NCBI RefSeq assembly: GCF_027107535.1
Contig: NZ_CP114283.1
Location: 3,038,001 to 3,102,000, forward strand
DNA: 64,000 nucleotides
Direction: 5' to 3'
Origin: Streptomyces aurantiacus
GTDB taxonomy: Bacteria; Actinomycetota; Actinomycetes; Streptomycetales; Streptomycetaceae
The position numbers and the translations under genes are program-made. This document shows, piece by piece, positions 1-7,747 of the stretch. Numbering within the stretch: the stretch's first letter is position 1; every line of letters begins with the position of its first letter. The notes under the pieces were generated by a model. That model saw only the letters and a list, made by a program, of their open reading frames with translations, did no database searches and was not told the origin of the DNA.

Positions 1-2
1 AC

Positions 3-743
3 GAGTCGCGGCCCACGGAGACAGCGGACGCCCGCCGTTCGGGAATGGTGCGGCTCGGAGAGATCGTGGCCTCCGCACGGGCCGCGTTCGGGGTGCGGTT
101 CGACCCGGTGGGCGAGCGGCTGTCGCTCGTCGACGAGAAGGGCCGGATCATCGAGGACGACCGGGCGCTGCTCGTCATGCTCGACCTGGTGGCCGCCGAA
201 CGGCGCAGCGGGCGTGTGGCGTTGCCGGTGACCACCACGAGGATCGCCGAGCAGGTGGCGGCGTACCACGGGACGCAGGTCGACTGGACGACGACGTCTC
301 CGGACGATCTGACGCGCGTCGGGCGCGAGGAGTCGACGATCTTCGGTGGCGACGGGCGCGGTGGTTACATCGTGCCGGAGTTCAGCTCCGTGTTCGACGG
401 CGCCGCGGCCTTCGTCCGGCTCATCGGACTGGTGGCGCGGACGCAGCTCACTCTCAGCCAGATCGACGCACGGATTCCGCGGGCGCACGTCATCAAGCGG
501 GATCTCGCGACTCCCTGGGCGGTCAAGGGGCTTGTGATGCGGCGCGTCGTGGAAGCGGCCGGTGACAGGTTCGTCGACACGACCGACGGCGTTCGCGTCG
601 TGGAGACCGACGGACGCTGGGTGATGGTCCTTCCCGATCCCGCGGAGGCCGTCACCCACCTGTGGGCCGAAGGCCCGGACGACGCGTCGGCGCAGGCGTT
701 GCTCGACGAGTGGTCGTCCGTGGTGGACAGCGCCGGTCGCTGA
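3..743 (+). CDS. Mannose-1-phosphate guanylyltransferase/phosphomannomutase-like fusion protein, C-terminal part (5' end outside window)
   Basis: The reading frame is open to the left edge, so only about 247 C-terminal residues are seen. They look like the last domains of the alpha-D-phosphohexomutase fold: the stretch FGGDGRGGYIVPEF followed by a DG pair resembles the sugar-binding loop (GExSGH...DG) of phosphomannomutases, with the usual Glu and His replaced (GDGRG). In Streptomyces such C-terminal domains are normally fused to an NDP-sugar pyrophosphorylase domain in a protein of about 830 residues; that part is not visible here. The likely role is GDP-mannose supply for glycans, but the degenerate loop makes mutase activity doubtful. 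A strong hairpin follows the stop. Family assignment is from memory of homologues; the exact reaction is inference. Confidence 0.7.
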   Translation, partial: ESRPTETADARRSGMVRLGEIVASARAAFGVRFDPVGERLSLVDEKGRIIEDDRALLVMLDLVAAERRSGRVALPVTTTRIAEQVAAYHGTQVDWTTTSPDDLTRVGREESTIFGGDGRGGYIVPEFSSVFDGAAAFVRLIGLVARTQLTLSQIDARIPRAHVIKRDLATPWAVKGLVMRRVVEAAGDRFVDTTDGVRVVETDGRWVMVLPDPAEAVTHLWAEGPDDASAQALLDEWSSVVDSAGR

Positions 744-756
744 GCAGCACGCGCGC

Positions 757-792
757 GTGCCGGACGGGCCCTTTTGGGGGCCCGTCCGGCAC
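757..792 (+). terminator. Intrinsic-type hairpin terminator
   Basis: A 15-bp perfect inverted repeat, GTGCCGGACGGGCCC (757-771) and its complement (778-792), encloses a 6-nt loop TTTTGG, 13 nt after the stop of the preceding gene. There is no long T run, which is normal for Streptomyces terminators. Confidence 0.85.
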
Positions 793-834
793 GTCGGTGG
801 GGCCATTCGGAGGTACTGGCCGCGACGTGCGACG

Positions 835-1737
835 ATGTGCGGCATGCCGCAGCAGCCCCCCGTTCGGAGCACCCCCACGCGCCCCTCGCGCCCGGACGCC
901 TCCATGTCGCTGCTCACCAACGTCATGGACCACAGTCTCGACGACGGGTACGCCGAGGCGGCTGAGCGCAAGAAGGCCGACGGCACGGGTGGTATGCCCA
1001 AGACGCTGCGGGCGAAGCTCGGTCTAGCGGCCGGTCTGGTGCTCGCGGCCCTCGTGGTGACCGTGGGCGCGGCTCAGGCGCGGATAGCGGCTCCTGGCGT
1101 CGCCAAGGAGCGCGAGGAACTCATCGACCGCATCGACCGCGAGACGTCGGCGGCCGAAGACCTCGAAGACGGCATCGACAAGCTCCGCGACGACGTGGGC
1201 GCCCGGCAGCGCGAGGCGTTGAAGAAACACGGTGGTGACCAGGGCGAGCTGGTGGGCATCCTGGCGGGCGCGGTCGAAGTGCACGGCCCCGGCGTCAAAC
1301 TCGTCGTGGACGATGCCAAGGAAGCCGACCAGAGCGGGGACGGGGACGCCCGCGAGACATCGGGCTTCTCCGACACCGGACGCGTACGCGACCGTGACAT
1401 GCAGCGCGTCATCAACGGGCTGTGGGCGTCGGGCGCGGAGGCCATCACGATCAACGGTCAGCGGCTCACGGCGCTGTCGGCGATCAGGGCCGCGGGCGAC
1501 GCGATACTGGTCGACAACAAGCCGCTGGTGCCGCCGTACACGGTGCTCGCGGTGGGGGACGGCCGGAGATTGAGCACCAAGTTCCAGAACAGTGGCGACG
1601 GGCAGTATCTGCACGCCCTGGAGAAGAACTTCGGGATCCGGACCAGTATCTCCGTCGAGGACGAGATCCGGCTGCCCGCAGCACCGAGTGTGATCGTACG
1701 AACAGCAGAGCCGAGCACAGAGAAAGGCACATCGTGA
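835..1737 (+). CDS. DUF881 family membrane-anchored protein (first of two)
   Basis: The protein has about 300 residues. A cytoplasmic N-terminus of about 65 residues is followed by one membrane segment (around LGLAAGLVLAALVVTVGAAQ), a short coiled coil rich in E/R/D, and the DUF881 domain with the typical stretches GILAGAVEVHGPGVKLVVDD and GAEAITINGQRL. DUF881 proteins sit next to sbp and cell-division/glycine-cleavage genes in many actinobacteria and Firmicutes; the molecular function is unknown. ATG 835 and ATG 844 are both possible starts; a GGAGG lies 22-31 nt upstream, too far to decide. The frame continues upstream to a GTG inside the terminator hairpin, which I reject as start. The stop overlaps the sbp start by 4 nt (GTGA), so the two are probably translationally coupled. 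Confidence 0.85.
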   Translation: MCGMPQQPPVRSTPTRPSRPDASMSLLTNVMDHSLDDGYAEAAERKKADGTGGMPKTLRAKLGLAAGLVLAALVVTVGAAQARIAAPGVAKEREELIDRIDRETSAAEDLEDGIDKLRDDVGARQREALKKHGGDQGELVGILAGAVEVHGPGVKLVVDDAKEADQSGDGDARETSGFSDTGRVRDRDMQRVINGLWASGAEAITINGQRLTALSAIRAAGDAILVDNKPLVPPYTVLAVGDGRRLSTKFQNSGDGQYLHALEKNFGIRTSISVEDEIRLPAAPSVIVRTAEPSTEKGTS

Positions 1738-2066
1738 TCGCGGTACTGGGCCTCGTCGTGGGAGTCGTGGCTGGATTGTTGGTCCGGCCCGAGGTTCCGG
1801 CAATGGTCGAGCCCTATCTTCCGATCGCCGTCGTCGCGGCGCTCGACGCCGTGTTCGGAGGCCTGCGGGCGATGCTCGACGGCATCTTCGACGACAAGGT
1901 CTTCGTGGTGTCGTTCCTGTCGAACGTGGTCGTGGCCGCACTGATCGTCTTCCTGGGCGACAAGTTGGGCGTGGGCGCGCAGCTGTCCACCGGCGTCGTG
2001 GTCGTCCTCGGTATCCGCATCTTCTCCAACGCCGCGGCGATCCGTCGGCACGTCTTCCGGGCGTGA
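1734..2066 (+). CDS. sbp: Small basic membrane protein (DUF1290, Sbp family)
   Basis: This 110-residue protein is almost wholly hydrophobic, with about three membrane segments and a basic C-terminus (AAIRRHVFRA). The conserved stretch EPYLPIAVVAALDAVFGGLR and the later FDDKVFVVSFLSN identify the DUF1290/Sbp family. The GTG start at 1734 overlaps the stop of the upstream DUF881 gene and is preceded by AGAAAGG. It is sandwiched between two DUF881 genes, the standard arrangement in actinobacteria and Bacillus. Function is unknown; the context suggests an envelope or division-associated membrane role. Confidence 0.88.
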   Translation: MIAVLGLVVGVVAGLLVRPEVPAMVEPYLPIAVVAALDAVFGGLRAMLDGIFDDKVFVVSFLSNVVVAALIVFLGDKLGVGAQLSTGVVVVLGIRIFSNAAAIRRHVFRA

Positions 2067-2953
2067 GGCCGATGAGCAGCAAGGACGAAACGCCGGGCAC
2101 CCCCGAGAGCCCCCTGCGCAAGGAACTGCCCGAAGAAGTGCCGGCCGAGACCCCGGACACCACGCCTTTGGCCGAGGCGGAGGAGCCCGGGTCGCCGGAG
2201 GTCCAGCCGGAACAGGGTGGACCGGCCGTTGCCACCGGCCGTCAGCGGCTGGTGAAGGGCCTGTGGCCGCCGCGGGTGTCCCGCGCGCAACTCATCGTGG
2301 CCCTCCTGCTGTTCGGTCTGGGCTTCGGCCTCGCCGTCCAGGTCGCGTCCAACAGCGACAGCGACGGCGCCCTGCGCGGCGCACGGCAGGAGGATCTCGT
2401 ACGCATCCTCGATGAACTGGATGACCGTACGCAGCGTCTGGAAGAGGAGAAGCAGGGGCTCGAGGACCAGCGGACCGAGCTGGAGAACAGCTCGGACCAG
2501 GCCGAGGAGGCCCGCAAGCAGACCGTCGAGAAGGAGAAGCAACTCGGCATTCTGGCGGGCACCGTGGCGGCGCAGGGTCCCGGCATCACGCTGACGATCG
2601 ACGACGCGAAGGGGACGGTCGAGGCCGACATGCTGCTCGACGCGGTTCAGGAGCTGCGCGCGGCCGGCGCTGAGGCGATCCAGGTCAATGGCGTACGGGT
2701 CGTCGCCGGCACCTATCTGACGGACGTGAGCGGGGGAGTCGCCGTGGACGGGAACAAGATCAGCTCTCCCTATCGTTTCAAGGTCATCGGCAAGCCGCAG
2801 GACCTCGAACCGGCGCTCAACATCCCTGGCGGAGTGGTGCAGACTTTGGAGAAGGAGCAGGCCACTGTGACGGTGGAGCGCTCGGACAAGATCGTCGTGG
2901 ACGCCTTGCGACCGGCGAAGCGGCCTGACTACGCTCGGTCGTCCTCCCAGTGA
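2063..2953 (+). CDS. DUF881 family membrane-anchored protein (second)
   Basis: The protein has about 296 residues. An acidic, proline-rich N-terminus of some 70 residues is followed by one membrane span (AQLIVALLLFGLGFGLAVQV), a strongly charged coiled coil (about residues 110-160) and a DUF881 domain with GILAGTVAAQGPGITLTIDD and GAEAIQVNGVRV. It is a paralogue of the gene two places upstream and has a longer coiled coil. GTG 2063 overlaps the sbp stop (GTGA), while ATG 2072 is an in-frame alternative; I chose the coupled start. The three genes DUF881-sbp-DUF881 form one operon. A gap of about 190 nt separates it from garA. Confidence 0.87.
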   Translation: MRPMSSKDETPGTPESPLRKELPEEVPAETPDTTPLAEAEEPGSPEVQPEQGGPAVATGRQRLVKGLWPPRVSRAQLIVALLLFGLGFGLAVQVASNSDSDGALRGARQEDLVRILDELDDRTQRLEEEKQGLEDQRTELENSSDQAEEARKQTVEKEKQLGILAGTVAAQGPGITLTIDDAKGTVEADMLLDAVQELRAAGAEAIQVNGVRVVAGTYLTDVSGGVAVDGNKISSPYRFKVIGKPQDLEPALNIPGGVVQTLEKEQATVTVERSDKIVVDALRPAKRPDYARSSSQ

Positions 2954-3143
2954 ACCGGGGGCGCTTGGAGGCCGCTCCGCGAGGGCATGAGGTTGCGGGG
3001 GGTCGACGCACCGAATGGGTGGTGCGTGGTGGAAACTGTCTGGTGGATACGGACGTTGTGAGGGTGTCCGGCTCGACCGGTGTGTGCAATCAGGGTTCGT
3101 CCTGCCCCACGGGCGGGTCTGTTTCGGTCAAGGGGAATCGCCC

Positions 3144-3983
3144 GTGAAGTTGTTTGGGAAGTTGTTCGGCAAGAGCGCACGAGAGGGCAGCGACAACGCC
3201 ACTGCCCGGCACCGTGCACGCCCCTCGGACGCCGAGGAGCAGGGAGACCGCCCGCTGTTCAGGGACCAGGTCGGTGGGCCGGGCGGTGACATTTCCGGTG
3301 GTCAGGGCGCGCCGTCTGTTGACCCTGCCCAGTCGGGACGCATAGGTTTCGGGGACCCGTCAGCCTCGGGTACGGGTGGTGGATTCGGCTCCGACCCGTA
3401 CGCGTCCAATGCCCCGGCGGGGCAGCCGCGGCAGGAGGATCCGTCCATGTCGGCCCTGGTGTGTACGAGGTGCGGTAACCGCAACGCGGAAGCGAGCCGC
3501 TTCTGCTCGAACTGTGGTGCGCCGCTGCGGGCGGGGGCGACCCCGGAGCGTCCGTCGGAGACCACCTCGACGATCTCCATCTCGGGTCTCGAGGCCTACG
3601 ACGCCGAGGTGACCGGCCAGACACAGATGCCGATGCTCTCGCCCGAGGCGCAGGCCGCGGTCGACGCGCTGCCGCTCGGCTCGGCGCTCCTGGTGGTGCG
3701 GCGGGGGCCCAATTCGGGCAGCCGCTTCCTGCTGGACGGCGAGCTGACCACCGCGGGCCGTCATCCGCAGAGCGACATCTTCCTGGACGACGTGACCGTG
3801 TCGCGACGCCATGTGGAGTTCCGCCGTGAGCCCGACGGCTCGTTCACGGTGGCGGACGTCGGCAGCCTCAACGGCACGTACGTCAACCGGGAGCGGATCG
3901 ACCGGGTCCCTCTGTCGAACGGTGACGAGGTGCAGATCGGCAAGTACCGGCTGGTCTTCTACGCGAGCCAGCGGGGCATCTGA
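3144..3983 (+). CDS. garA: FHA domain protein of the GarA/OdhI type
   Basis: The protein has 279 residues. GTG 3144 with AAGGGG upstream is the start. A glycine-rich linker precedes a zinc-ribbon (CTRCG...FCSNCG, around residues 110-130), the phosphorylation motif ETTS (in SETTSTISI, around residue 145) and a C-terminal FHA domain with GRHPQSDIF, SRRHVEF and SLNGTYVN. In mycobacteria and corynebacteria GarA/OdhI is phosphorylated on the ETTS threonines by Ser/Thr kinases and, unphosphorylated, inhibits 2-oxoglutarate dehydrogenase and related enzymes. Its place between DUF881/sbp and ftsR matches the mycobacterial Rv1823-Rv1832 order. The N-terminal 100-residue extension plus zinc-ribbon makes it longer than mycobacterial GarA (about 160 residues). 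Confidence 0.9.
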   Translation: MKLFGKLFGKSAREGSDNATARHRARPSDAEEQGDRPLFRDQVGGPGGDISGGQGAPSVDPAQSGRIGFGDPSASGTGGGFGSDPYASNAPAGQPRQEDPSMSALVCTRCGNRNAEASRFCSNCGAPLRAGATPERPSETTSTISISGLEAYDAEVTGQTQMPMLSPEAQAAVDALPLGSALLVVRRGPNSGSRFLLDGELTTAGRHPQSDIFLDDVTVSRRHVEFRREPDGSFTVADVGSLNGTYVNRERIDRVPLSNGDEVQIGKYRLVFYASQRGI

Positions 3984-4017
3984 CCCTCCCCCAGACTTTG
4001 TCCGGGGAGACCCCCAG
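3984..4017 (+). repeat. 34-bp palindromic repeat element, copy A (between garA and ftsR)
   Basis: The segment starts directly after the garA stop and contains CCCCCAGAC and GTCCGGGG, which can pair. It matches 29 of 34 positions of the reverse complement of 5561-5594. It may act as a hairpin terminator or RNA-stabilising element for garA. Confidence 0.65.
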
Positions 4018-4026
4018 GGAAGGTCC

Positions 4027-4761
4027 ATGCTTCGAACACCGAGCGGCGGTGCCGGAAACGGCGCCGCCGCCACGGACAACGGGCTGATGAGCATCGGCAC
4101 GGTACTGAACGTGCTGCGTGACGAGTTCCCCGAGGTCACCGTCTCCAAGATCCGTTTTCTGGAGTCCGAGGGGCTCATCGAGCCGCAGCGGACACCGTCG
4201 GGGTACCGGAAGTTCAGCCCGGACGACGTCGAGCGTCTTGGCCACGTCCTGAGAATGCAGCGGGACCACTACCTGCCCCTGAAAGTGATCCGCGAGCACC
4301 TGGACGCCATGGAGCGCGGCGAGGCGGTGCCGTTGCCGTCCGTGGGGCGTCAGCGCGACGGTGAGGCCCTGAGCGAGCCCGAGGGGCCCACGGTGGCCCG
4401 GATCGGGCGGGCCGAGCTGCTGGCCGCCGCCGAGATCGACGAGCAGGAGCTCGACGAGTGGGAGTCGTACGGACTCATCACTCCGCTGCTGGACGGCGTG
4501 TACGACGCCGAGGCGGTCACCGTGGCCGGACTGGTCCAGGAACTCGGGAGGTTCGGGATCGAGCCACGGCACCTGCGCGCCGTGAAGGCCGCCGCCGACC
4601 GGGAGGCCGGGCTCGTGGACCAGGTCGTGGCACCCCTGCGGCTCCATCGCAACCCGCAGACCAGGGCACACGCGCAGGAACGCACCAAGGAGCTGGCGGG
4701 CCTCGCGGTGAGGCTGCATGCCGCGCTGGTCCAGTCCGCGCTCGGAGTGCGGCTGCCCTGA
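4027..4761 (+). CDS. ftsR: MerR-family regulator FtsR
   Basis: The protein has 244 residues. ATG 4027 is preceded by AGGGAAGG. The N-terminal winged helix-turn-helix includes SIGTVLNVLRDEFPEVTVSK and FLESEGLIEPQRTPSGYRKF, typical of MerR DNA-binding domains, followed by a long C-terminal region of about 130 residues. The family corresponds to mycobacterial Rv1828 and corynebacterial FtsR, which activates ftsZ in Corynebacterium. The position after garA and before the DUF151 gene is the conserved order. There is no cysteine cluster for metal sensing. Function in this organism is inferred from family and synteny. Confidence 0.86.
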   Translation: MLRTPSGGAGNGAAATDNGLMSIGTVLNVLRDEFPEVTVSKIRFLESEGLIEPQRTPSGYRKFSPDDVERLGHVLRMQRDHYLPLKVIREHLDAMERGEAVPLPSVGRQRDGEALSEPEGPTVARIGRAELLAAAEIDEQELDEWESYGLITPLLDGVYDAEAVTVAGLVQELGRFGIEPRHLRAVKAAADREAGLVDQVVAPLRLHRNPQTRAHAQERTKELAGLAVRLHAALVQSALGVRLP

Positions 4762-4847
4762 ACCGAGGGCCCGCGCGGAACGTGGGATGGGGCACCCATT
4801 CCGTGCCCGACTACCCAAAGGTGCCGGGCACGGCCTAGGGTTGCTGT

Positions 4848-5321
4848 GTGAACGAGCTCGACGTCGTAGGTGTCCGGGTCGAAATGCCCTCCAACCAACC
4901 GATCGTGCTCCTGCGTGAAGTGGGAGGCGACCGTTACCTCCCCATCTGGATCGGGCCGGGGGAGGCGACGGCGATCGCCTTCGCACAGCAGGGCATGGCT
5001 CCCGCGCGACCGCTGACCCACGACCTGTTCAAGGACGTGCTGGACGCCGTCGGCCAGGAGCTGACCGAAGTGCGCATCACGGATCTGCGGGAGGGCGTCT
5101 TCTACGCGGAGCTGGTGTTCGCCAGCGGTGTCGAGGTCAGTGCCCGGCCGTCGGACGCCATAGCTCTCGCTCTGCGCACCGGGACGCCCATCTACGGCAG
5201 CGACGGGGTCCTGGACGACGCCGGCATCGCGATCCCGGACGAGCAGGAGGACGAGGTGGAGAAGTTCCGCGAGTTCCTCGACCAGATCTCGCCCGAGGAC
5301 TTCGGTACCAACAGCCAGTGA
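4848..5321 (+). CDS. DUF151 (bifunctional nuclease-like) protein
   Basis: The protein has 157 residues. The N-terminus (MNELDVVGVRVEMPSNQPIV) and the stretches LPIWIGPGEATAIAF and RPSDAIALALRTGTPIY are hallmarks of the DUF151 family (mycobacterial Rv1829; in plants a family member is reported as a bifunctional nuclease). The acidic C-terminal tail is typical. The start GTG 4848 has no Shine-Dalgarno sequence; TAGGGT lies 6 nt upstream, fitting a -10 box and leaderless translation. It sits between two MerR-family genes as in other actinobacteria. Biochemical role in bacteria is unknown. Confidence 0.87.
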   Translation: MNELDVVGVRVEMPSNQPIVLLREVGGDRYLPIWIGPGEATAIAFAQQGMAPARPLTHDLFKDVLDAVGQELTEVRITDLREGVFYAELVFASGVEVSARPSDAIALALRTGTPIYGSDGVLDDAGIAIPDEQEDEVEKFREFLDQISPEDFGTNSQ

Positions 5322-5439
5322 CCGGCACGGACGCCCGGTGGTGACCCTCCGGGGCGGTCGGACGACAGGCCGTGCGGCGTCCGTTCCGAGCGCATTCGGC
5401 TAGCCTTTCCCCGCGGTGGGGCACGGGAAACCACTCTCA

Positions 5440-5454
5440 GGGTGATTATCACCC
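5440..5454. promoter_or_regulatory. 15-bp perfect palindrome upstream of the second MerR-family gene
   Basis: GGGTGATTATCACCC is a perfect inverted repeat (7-1-7), 23 nt upstream of the -35 box at 5477. Its AT-containing centre stands out in GC-rich surroundings. It could be an operator for the downstream MerR-type protein or another regulator. Confidence 0.5.
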
Positions 5455-5476
5455 GGCGTGCCGAGTGTGGCGATCG

Positions 5477-5505
5477 TTGACGCGCCCCTGGTGACTGCCT
5501 ACCGT
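5477..5505 (+). promoter_or_regulatory. Vegetative-type promoter
   Basis: TTGACG (5477-5482), a 17-nt spacer and TACCGT (5500-5505) match the Streptomyces HrdB consensus. The GTG start of the regulator gene lies about 30 nt downstream. The spacer is the normal 17 nt, not the 19 nt of classical MerR-activated promoters. Confidence 0.6.
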
Positions 5506-5535
5506 CGAGAAGGCAGGTCAAGGACGGAGGTCGGC

Positions 5536-6168
5536 GTGAGAAGCAGCGGCGACGGTACGGCTGGGGGTGCCCCCGGACACGGTCTGGGGGAGAGCGGCCC
5601 GTACCCGCTTTACAGCAGCGCGGCCGATCACGTACAGCGGCCGACCGCGGTGCCGGAGGACGGTGAGGTGGCGTGCGAGGAGATCGGTTATCGCGGCCCC
5701 ACGGCCTGCGCGGCCGCGGGGATCACCTATCGGCAGCTGGACTACTGGGCCAGGACCGGGCTGGTCGAGCCGAGCGTGCGGGCCGCCTACGGGTCGGGGA
5801 CGCAGCGGCTCTACAGCTTCCGGGACGTGGTCGTCCTGAAGATCGTCAAGCGGTTCCTCGACACAGGGGTCTCGCTGCAGAACATCCGCACCACGGTCCA
5901 GCACCTCAGGGAGCGCGGATTTCTCGACCTGGAGCGGATGACGCTGATGAGCGACGGCGCCACGGTCTACGAGTGTTCCTCGCCGGACGAGGTCCACGCG
6001 CTTCTCCAGGGCGGTCAGGGCATCTTCGGCATCGCCGTGGGCGTCGTGTGGCGGGACGTGGAGAGTGCGCTCTCGCAGCTGCACGGGGAGCGTGTGGACA
6101 CGGGCGAGACCCTCGTCGGGACCAATCCCACGGACGAACTGGCGCGGCGCCGGAACCGCGCGGTCTGA
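5536..6168 (+). CDS. MerR-family transcriptional regulator (Rv1830-like)
   Basis: The protein has 210 residues. GTG 5536 with GGAGG 5 nt upstream is the start; the frame is open further upstream but without an RBS. A disordered N-terminus of about 55 residues precedes a MerR helix-turn-helix (GYRGPTACAAAGITYRQLDYW, ARTGLVEPSVR, GSGTQRLYSFRDV). Then comes a dimerisation helix (LKIVKRFLDTGVSLQNIRT) and a conserved C-terminal part (LMSDGATVYECSS). This is the second MerR gene of the garA-ftsR-DUF151-merR block. A 34-bp repeat element lies inside the first codons and encodes GGAPGHGLGES. No effector-binding residues can be recognised. Confidence 0.87.
   Translation: MRSSGDGTAGGAPGHGLGESGPYPLYSSAADHVQRPTAVPEDGEVACEEIGYRGPTACAAAGITYRQLDYWARTGLVEPSVRAAYGSGTQRLYSFRDVVVLKIVKRFLDTGVSLQNIRTTVQHLRERGFLDLERMTLMSDGATVYECSSPDEVHALLQGGQGIFGIAVGVVWRDVESALSQLHGERVDTGETLVGTNPTDELARRRNRAV
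5561..5594 (-). repeat. 34-bp palindromic repeat element, copy B (inside coding sequence)
   Basis: The reverse complement of this segment matches 29 of 34 positions of 3984-4017. Here the element is translated as part of the disordered N-terminus of the MerR-family protein (about residues 9-20). It can form a hairpin near the start of the mRNA. Confidence 0.65.
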
Positions 6169-6257
6169 CCCGGCGGCCCGGCGGGTCGCGGAGGTCCGGC
6201 GCGGCTCCCAAGGCGTGTGCCGGGGCATTGTCAGTGGCGTAGGGCAGCATCGGTGAT

Positions 6258-7652
6258 GTGAGAACCGCGCCCACGATCCTGCATCTCGACATGGATGCCT
6301 TCTTCGCCTCGGCGGAGCAGGCAGCCAAGCCGAGCCTGCGCGGGAAGGCGGTCATCGTGGGCGGCCTCGGGCCTCGCGGCGTGGTCGCCACCTGCTCGTA
6401 CGAGGCACGGGTCTTCGGGGTGCATTCGGCGATGCCCATGGCGCAGGCCCGCCGCCTGGCGCCGAACGCCGCGTACCTCGTACCGCGCTTCGGGCTCTAC
6501 CGGCAGATCAGCGAGCAGGTGATGGGGCTGCTGCGGGAGCTGTCGCCGCTGGTGGAGCCGCTCAGCCTGGACGAGGCGTTCGTGGACCTGGAGGCCGGGC
6601 AGGCGGCCTGGGACGAGGGGTCGGCGCGGCTGGCCGCGGGGAAGCTGCGCGCGGACATCCGGGCCGTCACCGGGCTGACCGGATCGGTGGGGCTCGCCGC
6701 CTCCAAGATGCTCGCGAAGATCGCCTCCGAGCAGGCCAAGCCCGACGGGCTCGTGCTGATCGAGCCGGGCAGCGAGCGGGAACTGCTCGCGCCCATGTCG
6801 GTGCGCATCCTGCCGGGCGTGGGACCCGCCACGGGGGACCACCTGCGGCGGGCCGGGATCACCACGGTCGGGGAGCTCGCGGAGGCGGGCGAGGACGAGC
6901 TCGTACGGCTGCTGGGGAAGGCGCACGGGGTCGGTCTGTACGCGATGGCGCTGGCCCGTGACGAGCGGGCCGTGGTGGCGGAGCGGGACACCAAGTCGGT
7001 GTCCGTCGAGGACACGTACGACGTGGACATCCACGAGAGGGTGCGTGTGCGGACGGAGGTGCAGCGGCTCGCGGACCGGTGTGTCCAGCGGCTGCGGGGC
7101 GCGCACCTGTCGGGGCGGACCATCGTGCTGAAGGTGCGGCGGTACGACTTCTCCACACTCACCCGGTCCGAGACGCTGCGAGGGCCGACGGACGATCCCG
7201 CGGTGGTGCGGGAGGCGGCGGCGCGGCTGCTGGAGTCCGTGGACACCACGGGAGGCGTACGGCTGCTGGGGGTCGGGGTCTCGGGGCTCGCCGACTACAC
7301 GCAGGAGGATCTCTTCGCCCAGGCCGGGGCCGCTGCCGCGGGGGAGCCGGTGGGTTCCGGTGAGGAAGTGGCAGTAGAGCCGGCCGTGGAGCCGGTGCCC
7401 GTAGCCGAGCGGCGGTGGCACGCGGGGCACGATGTGCGCCATGCCGAGTTCGGGCACGGGTGGGTGCAGGGGAGCGGGGTGGGGCGGGTGACTGTGCGGT
7501 TCGAGACGCCGGGGTCCGCGCCGGGGCGGGTACGGACGTTCCGGGTCGACGACCCCGCGTTGGAGGTGGCGGAGCCGTTGCCGTTGGTGGAGCGAAGACC
7601 CGGCGATGCGGGGGTGCCCGCGGGGTCGCCCGCGGCGGCCGGGGAGGGGTGA
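6258..7652 (+). CDS. dinB: DNA polymerase IV (Y-family)
   Basis: The protein has 464 residues. The N-terminal palm motif ILHLDMDAFFAS and the catalytic SLDEAFVDLE (S-x-D-E) give the carboxylates of Y-family polymerases. The HhH region (ILPGVGPATGDHLRRAGITTVGEL) and the little-finger domain follow. After about residue 370 there is a proline/valine-rich linker and a C-terminal module (HDVRHAEFGHGWVQGSGVGRVTVRF), common in actinobacterial DinB proteins but absent from E. coli Pol IV. No beta-clamp-binding motif is obvious at the extreme C-terminus. It performs error-prone translesion synthesis. The gene is an insertion relative to the mycobacterial garA-gcvP order. Confidence 0.93.
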   Translation: MRTAPTILHLDMDAFFASAEQAAKPSLRGKAVIVGGLGPRGVVATCSYEARVFGVHSAMPMAQARRLAPNAAYLVPRFGLYRQISEQVMGLLRELSPLVEPLSLDEAFVDLEAGQAAWDEGSARLAAGKLRADIRAVTGLTGSVGLAASKMLAKIASEQAKPDGLVLIEPGSERELLAPMSVRILPGVGPATGDHLRRAGITTVGELAEAGEDELVRLLGKAHGVGLYAMALARDERAVVAERDTKSVSVEDTYDVDIHERVRVRTEVQRLADRCVQRLRGAHLSGRTIVLKVRRYDFSTLTRSETLRGPTDDPAVVREAAARLLESVDTTGGVRLLGVGVSGLADYTQEDLFAQAGAAAAGEPVGSGEEVAVEPAVEPVPVAERRWHAGHDVRHAEFGHGWVQGSGVGRVTVRFETPGSAPGRVRTFRVDDPALEVAEPLPLVERRPGDAGVPAGSPAAAGEG

Positions 7653-7747
7653 CCGAGGCTCTTTCGAGCGTGCGGGCGGCCTGCGACCGGTCGCGCGGTT
7701 TCCAGCGCCCCGAGGAGCCGCAGTCGCCCGCGCCTGTGAAGGGGTTT

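Noticed and set aside
3015..3143. N-terminal extension of the FHA protein
   Set aside because: GTG 3144 has AAGGGG upstream and starts a typical GarA-type N-terminus; the extension is composition-only.
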